From: an uncultured Akkermansia sp. | Lineage (GTDB): Bacteria; Verrucomicrobiota; Verrucomicrobiia; Verrucomicrobiales; Akkermansiaceae | DNA length: 55,904 nucleotides | Assembly (NCBI GenBank): GCA_904502165.1 | Contig: CAJGDB010000002.1 | Span: 1 to 55,904, forward strand | Reading direction: 5' to 3' | Shown here: piece by piece, positions 7,765 through 15,213 of the stretch | Numbering within the stretch: position 1 is the first letter of the stretch | Layout of the letters: each line of letters starts with the position of its first letter | Program-made: the position numbers and the translations under genes | Notes under the pieces: model-generated | What the model was told of the DNA's origin: nothing | What the model saw: the letters and a program-made list of their open reading frames with translations, nothing else | Databases searched by the model: none

Positions 7765-9519
7765 TCAGCACCACTCGAAAACCATAGCACCGCCAGGAGG
7801 CACGCTGACAGACAGTCCGGCAGACTCCAGTTGTTCATCATCAGCCTCTACAATGGGGGTCTCAGCCTCAAGAAGCGACACAAAGTGATACAGCCCGCCT
7901 TTTTTACCTGCCCATTCACGAGCATGGCGTGGAATATGCACATGCGTGCACGCCGGTTCCTCCGGGTTCATGTTGCACAAAACCAGCAGGGTCGACTTGG
8001 CTTTGCGGTAATGGCGCAGGAATGCATACAGCGAATGCCCGGACACCGAATCACCTGCGCGGCGGCCGAAATCCGGCGTTTCGCGATTGGCCCAGTTCAG
8101 GCCGTAGAAGTCCCCCTTGCAGAGCGCCGGATGCTGCAACATGGTCAGAAGACGCCCGGTAAAAGCTTGCAGTTCCCTTTCTTCCGGAGTCATGAGAGCG
8201 CCGTCATACCGACCTCCATTCGTCCAATGCTGCAGGCGCGGCAGGTTTGTGTAGTCAAAAATACTGGTACGCCCGTTATCACCTCCATAACCACCCGGTC
8301 CTTCTGCACGCTCACCGGCCTCTTGTCCGTTGTACACCAGAACAGGCCCGCAGGAGCTGCAATACTGCGCCACCATGACAGAACGGCTGATGCGGCTTCC
8401 CATCCCCCCCCAGTAAAGGGGAGAAGCCAGGCGGGGTTCATCGTGGTTCTCAACATAGCGAACCCCACCCCGGAACAACGGTGTTTCGCTCCGGTGCAGA
8501 TGATCCAGGTCATTCGCCCAGGCTCCGCCCTCGAAAATCTTGCGGAGGGACTCGTAGGCGACCCCGTCATACACGCCGTCGAAGCCGGCAGAAAGGAGAG
8601 ATTCATGCACCTTGCCGTCAACGAGTTTCAAGTGATCATCATAACCCTCAGCCACAAAGAAGCAAGAGGAATCCCGCAGGCGGGCGTGGGCGATAATCCA
8701 GCGCCAGAACGGCAGCGGTACCATGTGGGCCATATCACACCGGAAACCACCCACCCCCAGGTTCTGCCAATAGGCCAGCACCTCATTCATGAGCTGCCAT
8801 GTGCGCGGCAGCGCATATTCCGGGGCAAGCAGACTGGGCAATGCAGCGGCAGCTGGGCTGCCATGCCGGTAATCCGTTCCGTAATTCAGCTTTACAGTCT
8901 CGTACCAATCGCAGGCCCCCGGAGTCCAGCTTGCGACATTATTCCCCGTCACTCGCCCCCGTCCACGTTCTGGTTCAAACTCACCCTCCGGCAGCAGCAT
9001 CCGGGCATCCGGCTGCTGGGCTGGCAGATAGTAGAATGTATTATCCCGGGAAAAGAAGCAGCCGGGCGTATCATGGGTGCCGAAACTGCTCTCCGGGCGC
9101 ACAATGGAGCGGTAATTGCGCGAAACATGATTCGGCACAAAATCAATCATCGGTACCATACCCCATCTGCGGCACCGCTGCAGCAGCGCGGAAAACTCCT
9201 CCCGCCGGGTCTCGACATTTTCCGCCAGATCCGGATCCACATCAAAATAATCAGTCACCGCATAAGGGCTCCCGGCTATTCCTTTCACCACACATACCGG
9301 ATCCGCAGGCAGGCCTTCATGTGAAGTCTGCGTTGCATGCCGCAGCACACCGGTAAACCAGAGGTGAGTCACGCCCATGCGGGCAATCTGCTCGAGAGCC
9401 TCATCTGTAACAGCATTAAACGTGCCACATCCATTCTGCGCGCGGCATCCCCAGGGGCTTCCTCCCAATGTAAAATTACTGAAGTGGCGCACAAAAAGCT
9501 GATAAATGACGGGTCTCAT
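7765..9519 (-). CDS. GH13 alpha-amylase family glycosidase
   Basis: Alpha-glucan hydrolase or transferase of 584 residues with a (beta/alpha)8 barrel. The four GH13 regions are clear: DFVPNH, GFRCDMAH (nucleophile Asp262), FFVAEGYDD (acid/base Glu291) and VENHDE (Asp360). The region after about 490 is a C-terminal beta domain. There is no signal peptide, so it should be cytoplasmic and act on imported or storage glucan. The start at 9519 (MRPVIYQLF) agrees with a promoter upstream; an ATG 27 codons earlier would overlap it. The specific activity (amylase, branching, maltogenic) cannot be fixed from sequence. Confidence 0.9.
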   Translation of the reverse strand: MRPVIYQLFVRHFSNFTLGGSPWGCRAQNGCGTFNAVTDEALEQIARMGVTHLWFTGVLRHATQTSHEGLPADPVCVVKGIAGSPYAVTDYFDVDPDLAENVETRREEFSALLQRCRRWGMVPMIDFVPNHVSRNYRSIVRPESSFGTHDTPGCFFSRDNTFYYLPAQQPDARMLLPEGEFEPERGRGRVTGNNVASWTPGACDWYETVKLNYGTDYRHGSPAAAALPSLLAPEYALPRTWQLMNEVLAYWQNLGVGGFRCDMAHMVPLPFWRWIIAHARLRDSSCFFVAEGYDDHLKLVDGKVHESLLSAGFDGVYDGVAYESLRKIFEGGAWANDLDHLHRSETPLFRGGVRYVENHDEPRLASPLYWGGMGSRISRSVMVAQYCSSCGPVLVYNGQEAGERAEGPGGYGGDNGRTSIFDYTNLPRLQHWTNGGRYDGALMTPEERELQAFTGRLLTMLQHPALCKGDFYGLNWANRETPDFGRRAGDSVSGHSLYAFLRHYRKAKSTLLVLCNMNPEEPACTHVHIPRHAREWAGKKGGLYHFVSLLEAETPIVEADDEQLESAGLSVSVPPGGAMVFEWC

Positions 9520-9533
9520 GGTATTGTCATTGC

Positions 9534-9562
9534 ATACTAGCACGCAAGGTTGCTCAATGCAA
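9534..9562 (-). promoter_or_regulatory. Promoter of the GH13 gene
   Basis: On the minus strand: TTGCAT (9557-9562), 17-base spacer, TAGTAT (9534-9539), then 14 bases to the ATG at 9519. Leader about 7 bases. Confidence 0.5.
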
Positions 9563-9635
9563 GAAGAAAGGGTTAACTGATACCAGTCGCATGGGGGCAA
9601 CGCACCTCAACGCTGCACCTGGGTACAACAACTTA

Positions 9636-10703
9636 TCAGTTAGACCCGAAACTCATCATGACCGTGCCGGATTCTGTTTCGGGCCCAGTCCAGCGAATCT
9701 GGGACGGAGCATCATCAGAGGGTGTCACCTCCAGCACCTTCTGGAACTGCCGGGCGCTGCCATAGGTGGTCAGATAACCTTCAAAACAGCCCTCCCCCCG
9801 GGCGTATGCCGCCAACGCCGCTTTCCAGTATGCATCAGGACGGGTGAAATAAAGGCCTGATCTACGGTAATAGAATGCCGTGCGGGAATCACAGGAGGGA
9901 TAATCACTGCGCTCCCACCGGTGCGTGCGAGACATTTCCTCATCATTGCTGAAGCAGTAGCTGTGCTGCAGTATCTGCCGGCTGCCATCACCCACTACCG
10001 GGTCATCCCAGGTGGCATCCACATGGTACCACTCACCATCCACCTGCACCAAGTTCCAGGCATGCGGACCATCGGCCGTTCCTGTCACCAGCCGCGAGGG
10101 TACACCAGCAATATCCAGCATGATACAGAGGGTTGAACTGTAAGCCTCACAGCTGCCACACCCCTTGGTAAGCAAATCCTCGATGTTCCCACCTGCACCG
10201 GCATTGTAACGGGACTGCTGCACCAAAGCATCGTGCAGGGCCACAACTTTTTCGAAATCACTCATCCCGGGGCGCAGCATCTCACGGGTACGGTGCTCAA
10301 GCAACTGCAGCACACGTTCCTCTGCCCCGGAAAGCCCCGCCCGGATGTCCGAATGACGCAAGGCCGCGCGCAGACGCACGTAATCGCGATACTCGAGCTG
10401 CAGAAAAACCTGACCGGTTTCCAGAACACGGGCAGAGGTACGCCGGGCATATTCAGCCCAGAGTTCCTCCCCGATATATTCTCTCCACCGCTCGCGCTGC
10501 GATGCAGCCAGCCGGAAATAAACTGGTGTCTGCGCCGTGTTTACCCATTCAGCCTGGCAAGCCCGCAACTCTGCCCGGGAGGCGATGTTGCGTTCTGCGT
10601 TTTTCGGAATCACCATACAGAGCGCCTGCGGGGTCGAATCTGCCGGAGCACACTGCATCAGCAGCGCCCCGGACAGAATCAGCAGCAACAGGCGGTTCAG
10701 CAT
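9636..10703 (-). CDS. Transglutaminase-like (papain fold) exported protein
   Basis: A 355-residue protein with a hydrophobic N-terminal export signal (MLNRLLLLILSGALL). The sequence LLMQC could be a lipobox with an unusual Gln at -1, so it may be a lipoprotein anchored near Cys18. The central domain is transglutaminase-like with a complete triad: Cys185 (GCGSCEAYS), His214 (GPHAWNLV) and Asp229 (YHVDATWDD). Bacterial members usually act as cysteine proteases or peptidoglycan-related enzymes rather than cross-linkers. It starts 17 bases after hisS and is probably co-transcribed with it. No function beyond the fold can be assigned. Confidence 0.82.
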   Translation of the reverse strand: MLNRLLLLILSGALLMQCAPADSTPQALCMVIPKNAERNIASRAELRACQAEWVNTAQTPVYFRLAASQRERWREYIGEELWAEYARRTSARVLETGQVFLQLEYRDYVRLRAALRHSDIRAGLSGAEERVLQLLEHRTREMLRPGMSDFEKVVALHDALVQQSRYNAGAGGNIEDLLTKGCGSCEAYSSTLCIMLDIAGVPSRLVTGTADGPHAWNLVQVDGEWYHVDATWDDPVVGDGSRQILQHSYCFSNDEEMSRTHRWERSDYPSCDSRTAFYYRRSGLYFTRPDAYWKAALAAYARGEGCFEGYLTTYGSARQFQKVLEVTPSDDAPSQIRWTGPETESGTVMMSFGSN

Positions 10704-10720
10704 GGCTCAGGGATGAGGAC

Positions 10721-11995
10721 TTACACTTCCTCGCCATCGCCCAGCAGCTCTGCCATCAGGCCATTGGGAGAAGCATGCATGGACTCGCGCGTGGTCATAT
10801 TCTTGAGCTCCAGCTCCGGATATTCGGAACCGATGATGACCGCATAGCGCGCTCCAATTTTCTCTGCCCGCTTAAGCTGGTTACCCATCTTGGCCGGAGC
10901 CAGGGGCAAATCGACACGCAGACCGGCATCGCGCAGAGCTGAGGCGAGCGCAAGCATCTGGCGGCGTTTCTCAGGAGCAGCCAGTACCATGCAGACATCG
11001 ATGCTGGAGGCTTTCAGCGCCGCATCTCGCAGAGCACGGGCAGCCGGGCAGGCCTCAATAAGGTGGGCAATCACAGCATCCCCCATAGCAAAGCCGGTGG
11101 CGGGCATATCCACCGCACCATTGGACAGAGTGGCAACAAGGCCATTGTAACGGCCGCCACCTGCCACAGCGCGCAGGGTGTGCCCCTTGTCAAAGATTTC
11201 AAACACAAGCCCGGTGTAATAGGCAAGGCCACGCACCACAGAGAGGTCAAGCTTCACGTAGTCCTCCAGTCCACGGGCCTGCAGTTCCTCCATCACGGCA
11301 TCGTAGCGGGGAGAACAGCCGGCAGGAGGATTGGCAATGAAGTTCACCAGATCCTCACGCTTCATACCGAAGGCATCCAGCTTTTCCTGGCAGTACTCGG
11401 GGCGGTCGCGCTCAAACTTATCAATAATGGCCAGGAAATCCGGCACGCGTTCCTCGGGCACGCCATTATCTGCCGCATACTTAAGCCACACTTCGCGGTC
11501 TGATACACGCACCACAAAATCATCTGCCGTGAAGCCGAATTCACGCATGCAGTCAATGGCAAGGGCAATCAGCTCCGAATCAGAGCCCTCACCGGCTTCG
11601 CCGAGAATGTCGGCGTTGAACTGGACAAACTCGCGCAAGCGCCCTTTCTGCGGCTTCTCATAGCGGAAGCAGGAACCGATTTCAAACCACTTGAGAGGCT
11701 TGGTATATTCACGCTGATAGGCTGCGGCAATGCGGCCGAGGGAGGCGGTAAGCTCCGGACGCACCGTGATATCTCGCTCGCCCTGGTCCTTGAAACGGAA
11801 GAGCTGGGTAGGCAGTTCACCGCCGGACTTCTTGAGGTAAAGCTCCGTGGATTCAATCGTGGGGGCTTCCCATTCCACAAAGCCATAACGATGAGCCACA
11901 CGCCGCCACGTATTGAACAGATAGTTTCGGAAAGCGCATTCCTGCGGGGCAAAGTCGCGGAATCCGGGCAGAGGTTGGAATCGTGCGTCAGGCAT
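10721..11995 (-). CDS. hisS: Histidyl-tRNA synthetase
   Basis: Class II aminoacyl-tRNA synthetase charging tRNA-His, 424 residues, the usual length. Class II motif 2 is seen in FRYEKPQKGRLREF, and the histidine-binding regions are YTGLVFEIFDKG and AGGGRYNGLV. The C-terminal 95 residues form the anticodon-binding domain (VCMVLAAPEKRRQMLALA, then KMGNQLKRAEKIGARYAVIIG). It is probably transcribed with the transglutaminase-like gene 17 bases downstream. Confidence 0.96.
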   Translation of the reverse strand: MPDARFQPLPGFRDFAPQECAFRNYLFNTWRRVAHRYGFVEWEAPTIESTELYLKKSGGELPTQLFRFKDQGERDITVRPELTASLGRIAAAYQREYTKPLKWFEIGSCFRYEKPQKGRLREFVQFNADILGEAGEGSDSELIALAIDCMREFGFTADDFVVRVSDREVWLKYAADNGVPEERVPDFLAIIDKFERDRPEYCQEKLDAFGMKREDLVNFIANPPAGCSPRYDAVMEELQARGLEDYVKLDLSVVRGLAYYTGLVFEIFDKGHTLRAVAGGGRYNGLVATLSNGAVDMPATGFAMGDAVIAHLIEACPAARALRDAALKASSIDVCMVLAAPEKRRQMLALASALRDAGLRVDLPLAPAKMGNQLKRAEKIGARYAVIIGSEYPELELKNMTTRESMHASPNGLMAELLGDGEEV

Positions 11996-12033
11996 AGTGT
12001 ATAACGGGTTGGTGAATATGTGTTACGCGGCAC

Positions 12034-12061
12034 ATTATACCCGATTTCACCCACATGGCAA
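12034..12061 (-). promoter_or_regulatory. hisS promoter
   Basis: On the minus strand: TTGCCA (12056-12061), 16-base spacer, perfect TATAAT (12034-12039), 38 bases before the hisS ATG. Unlike most promoters here this one predicts a leader of about 30 bases. Confidence 0.55.
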
Positions 12062-12081
12062 GCGCGGAGACAGGCAGTGTG

Positions 12082-12831
12082 TCAATTTTGAACAAGATTC
12101 CCCATATCTTCAGGCAGGGGGCTTTCCACAGTAATATCCCTGCCTTTCCAGGGAAAGGTAAGCCGGCAGGCATGCAGCGCATGCCGGGGAAGCGTCAGCC
12201 GCCTCTGCAAATCAGGTGTCCACCCGGCAGCAATGAAATCAAGATAGCAGCTCTCATCCCCCCCGTATATCTTGTCGCCCAGAAGCGGATAGCCCAGATA
12301 CGCCGCATGCACACGAATCTGGTGCATGCGGCCGGTATACGGCCGGCAGAGCAACAAAGCCAGTCCCTCCCTGCGGCAGAGCACGTCAAATTCCGTGCAG
12401 CAGGGTTTGCCTGCAGGGTGGCAGCACTGGCGCACATGAATACGGGTTTCGGCCACATCCTCCATCCGCAGAATCGGCTCTGCACAGCAGGCATGATTCC
12501 ATAAAGGAACACCCTGCACCACGGCATAATATTCCTTGTGCAACAAGCGGGCCTGCATGGCCTTGCCCAGTTCACGGGCCGCCTCAGCCGTCTTGGCCAC
12601 TAATGTTATGCCGCTTGTCTCCCGGTCCAGGCGGTTGATAAGCGAGACCTGGCCTCCTGTCGCCAGTTCGTATGAAAGCAATTCATGCAGTCCATGCCAG
12701 AGCGTCGGTTCCTTCTTCTCCCCGGTGGGGTGGGTAAGCAGAGGAGCCGCCTTATCCACCACCAGCACGCCATCATCCTCGTACAACACTCGGAACTCCG
12801 GCACCACAGCTATGGGCATGTCATAGCTCAT
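12082..12831 (-). CDS. RluA-family pseudouridine synthase
   Basis: Isomerises uridine to pseudouridine in rRNA or tRNA; 249 residues, no S4 domain. The catalytic Asp lies in INRLDRETSG, and the later family motifs YTGRMHQIRVHAAYLGYPLLGD are intact. The protein is Cys-rich compared with neighbours (NHACC, RQCCHPAGKPCC). I chose the ATG at 12831 because its ATGA overlaps the stop codon of the upstream pseudouridine synthase by 4 bases, a translational coupling arrangement; an earlier in-frame ATG lies inside that gene. The target position in RNA is unknown. Confidence 0.9.
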   Translation of the reverse strand: MSYDMPIAVVPEFRVLYEDDGVLVVDKAAPLLTHPTGEKKEPTLWHGLHELLSYELATGGQVSLINRLDRETSGITLVAKTAEAARELGKAMQARLLHKEYYAVVQGVPLWNHACCAEPILRMEDVAETRIHVRQCCHPAGKPCCTEFDVLCRREGLALLLCRPYTGRMHQIRVHAAYLGYPLLGDKIYGGDESCYLDFIAAGWTPDLQRRLTLPRHALHACRLTFPWKGRDITVESPLPEDMGNLVQN

Positions 12832-13523
12832 CTGGCAAATATGGCGGGGTCTATGGCGACCCACTCACCTGGTTCCAGATGCAGGTCTGCCAGTTTCAGC
12901 GGGCCAATCTCTATGCGTTGCAGCGTGAGAACTGGTGCCCCTACGGCCGCCAGCATACGGCGCACCTGGTGGTAGCGACCCTCGTGCAGGGTCAATCGTC
13001 CCTCGCAGTCACCTGTAAGCTCCAGCTCTGCCGGCAGGCATGGTGTACGCTCTCCCTGCAGCATGAACTCACCGCTGGCAAACTGAGCCACAGCCTCCGG
13101 CGGCACCGGGCATTCTGTAGTAAAAGCATACACTTTCGGCACATGGCGCTTCGGGCTGGTCTGGGCATGCTCGAACGCACCATCATCCGTTAGCAGAAGC
13201 AGACCGCTGGTCTCCTTATCCAGGCGGCCCACGGTATTGACGGCAGGATTCCGCCGCAACCATTGTTCCGGCAGCAGGTCATACACCAGTTCCCCTTCCT
13301 CCTTGTGACTGCAGGTACAGCCAAGCGGTTTATTGAGGGCCACATACAGGCCATGCGGAAATTCCACAGGTTCACCATCAATCAGCACATCTTCCGGCTC
13401 CACCTTCTCATTCGGCGATTTCACCGGCACGCCATTACGGATCACACGGCCGCGCTTGAGCCATTGCGCCACCTCGCGCCTGCTGCAATACCCGAAACGG
13501 CTTAAAAGTGCATCTGTTCTCAT
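12828..13523 (-). CDS. RsuA-family pseudouridine synthase
   Basis: rRNA pseudouridine synthase of 231 residues with an N-terminal S4 RNA-binding domain (about 1-60, LLSRFGYCSRREVAQWLKRG) and the catalytic domain with its Asp in TVGRLDKETSG. The family motif EGRYHQVRRMLAAVG is near the C-terminus. The gene is first of a coupled pair with the RluA-like gene. Candidate targets are 16S or 23S sites, not decidable here. A third synthase of the family is at 34156. Confidence 0.9.
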   Translation of the reverse strand: MRTDALLSRFGYCSRREVAQWLKRGRVIRNGVPVKSPNEKVEPEDVLIDGEPVEFPHGLYVALNKPLGCTCSHKEEGELVYDLLPEQWLRRNPAVNTVGRLDKETSGLLLLTDDGAFEHAQTSPKRHVPKVYAFTTECPVPPEAVAQFASGEFMLQGERTPCLPAELELTGDCEGRLTLHEGRYHQVRRMLAAVGAPVLTLQRIEIGPLKLADLHLEPGEWVAIDPAIFAR

Positions 13524-13562
13524 TCCGCAGGCATTTTGCCATAAAAATTTAAAAAAACAAGG

Positions 13563-13591
13563 TTGAAATCACGCGGTTTTTGTGGTAAAAG
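13563..13591 (+). promoter_or_regulatory. Promoter of the TPR protein gene
   Basis: TTGAAA (13563-13568), 17-base spacer, TAAAAG (13586-13591). Leader of about 65 bases, unusually long for this window. Confidence 0.5.
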
Positions 13592-13599
13592 TCCTTCAG

Positions 13600-13621
13600 G
13601 AGCATTGTACCCCCAATGCTC
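13600..13621 (+). promoter_or_regulatory. Leader hairpin of the TPR gene
   Basis: Perfect 8-base stem (13600-13607 with 13614-13621) and 6-base loop, placed at the start of the predicted leader. It could stabilise the mRNA or be a regulatory structure. No known riboswitch resemblance. Confidence 0.4.
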
Positions 13622-13662
13622 GCGATACGCGGGCTCCGACTTTACTACACCAATTTTCTCTT

Positions 13663-15033
13663 ATGATTACACTCATTACCGAACGTCAACTGGCTGCAGA
13701 TCAGCAAGGTTTGTGGAAGAAGGCTCTGCAGGCTGTGCAGACCAAGAACTACAAATACGCTGTAACCATTCTCAAGACCCTCGTGAAGCGTGTCCCCGGG
13801 GTCCTTGAGGGCCGCAAGCTGCTGCGCGCATGTGAAGTGAAGTCCTCCCCGGACGCAGGTCGCAAATCCTCCCTCTTCGGCGGTCTGCGCGTAACCACCA
13901 CCCGACGCGACCCGGAAAGCGTGCTGATCAACATTGAGGATGAACTGGAACGCGACCCCTACTCTGTTTCAGCCAACGAAGCTCTCTTTGCCGCCGCAAA
14001 TGACCTGAATCTGCCGGACATTGCCGCTTTCGCCCTTGAGACCATCTGCCAAGGCACTCCTAACGCCAAGAAACACCTGCATCTTCTGGCCAAGCACTAC
14101 ATCAAGCACGAGCAGTTTGCCGAAGCTGCTGATGTATTCCGCCGTGTGCTGAAGATTGACCCGACCGACCCCGATGCCATGCGCGGCGAAAAGGATTGCT
14201 CTGCTCGTGCCACCATGAAGCAGGGTAACTGGGAAGGCAAGGGCGACTTCCGCACCAAGATGAAGAATGCCAATGCCACGGCGGATCTGGAAAGCGCTGA
14301 TAAGATGGGGCTCACCCGCGCTGAGCTTGAGGCTCGTCTGGGCCAGCTTTCTGAACAATATGCGGCCGATGCAACGAACCTGGTTGTTGTGAAGGATATT
14401 GCTTCTGTCTACGAGCAGCTTGAGGATTACGCCAACGCATACTCTTTCTACGCCTACGCTTTCCAGCTCAGCGGCTCTGCAGACGTTGCCCTCAACGACA
14501 AGGCCATGGCCATGCATGAAAAGGCCATGCAGGCAGAAATCGCCTACTACGAGCAGCTCGTTGCTGCAGACCCCACCAACGAGGAAGCCAAGGCCACGCT
14601 GGCCCAGCGCAAGCAGGAAGTTGCCGCTGCCGTGGTAGCCGATGCCCGCGCCCGTGTGGAAGCCAACCCCACAGATGCCCAGCTGCAGTTCAAGCTCGGT
14701 CAGGCTCTGTTCGATGCCGGCGAATACACCGAGGCCATCCCCGCCCTGCAGCGCGCCCGCACCAACCCCAATATCCGCATCAAGTCCATGCTCATGCTGG
14801 GCAAGTGCTACCACGCCAAGAAGATGGTGGATATGGCTATCCGCCAGCTGGAAGATGCCGACAAGGAACTGCTCACCATGGATGACACCAAGAAGGAGGT
14901 TCTCTACATGATTGGCGTTCTCTATGAGGAGGCCGGCAACAAGGCCAGGAGCATCGAAGTTCTCAAGGCCATCTACGAAGTGGATTACGGCTATAAGGAT
15001 GTGGCTGCCCGTGTGGAATCGGCATACAGCTGA
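13663..15033 (+). CDS. TPR-repeat protein, cytoplasmic
   Basis: A 456-residue protein with tetratricopeptide-like helical repeats, for example residues about 125-170 (HLHLLAKHYIKHEQFAEAADVFRRVLKIDPTDPDAM, given here as a TPR unit), and again near 350-450. No signal peptide. A Lys/Arg-rich stretch (about 60-90) precedes the repeats. I chose the ATG at 13663 (MITLITERQ); an in-frame ATG 27 codons upstream lies inside the promoter. TPR proteins act as scaffolds, and no partner is evident. It stands alone with its own promoter and terminator, which suggests a well-expressed monocistronic gene. Confidence 0.85.
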   Translation: MITLITERQLAADQQGLWKKALQAVQTKNYKYAVTILKTLVKRVPGVLEGRKLLRACEVKSSPDAGRKSSLFGGLRVTTTRRDPESVLINIEDELERDPYSVSANEALFAAANDLNLPDIAAFALETICQGTPNAKKHLHLLAKHYIKHEQFAEAADVFRRVLKIDPTDPDAMRGEKDCSARATMKQGNWEGKGDFRTKMKNANATADLESADKMGLTRAELEARLGQLSEQYAADATNLVVVKDIASVYEQLEDYANAYSFYAYAFQLSGSADVALNDKAMAMHEKAMQAEIAYYEQLVAADPTNEEAKATLAQRKQEVAAAVVADARARVEANPTDAQLQFKLGQALFDAGEYTEAIPALQRARTNPNIRIKSMLMLGKCYHAKKMVDMAIRQLEDADKELLTMDDTKKEVLYMIGVLYEEAGNKARSIEVLKAIYEVDYGYKDVAARVESAYS

Positions 15034-15063
15034 TACTGACTTTGCCACAGCCCGTTATTTCTC

Positions 15064-15090
15064 AACGACCCGGAGTCATTCCGGGTCGTT
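15064..15090 (+). terminator. Hairpin terminator after the TPR gene
   Basis: Perfect 11-base stem (15064-15074 with 15080-15090), 5-base loop, followed by a single T then CAG, so the U-tract is weak. Confidence 0.6.
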
Positions 15091-15140
15091 TCAGTCTCCT
15101 GACCTATACCGATTTTTCCGCGAAGTGACGCGGTTTTTAC

Positions 15141-15173
15141 TTGACAAGAAACCCATTTATCTGCCACTAATAG
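15141..15173 (+). promoter_or_regulatory. Candidate topoisomerase promoter
   Basis: Perfect TTGACA at 15141-15146. The best -10 candidates (ACTAAT at 15166 or TAATAG at 15168) are 19 to 21 bases away, longer than ideal. Confidence 0.35.
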
Positions 15174-15213
15174 AAACAGCGAAGCGCCCGCGGCGCGAAA
15201 GATTTCCCCCACC

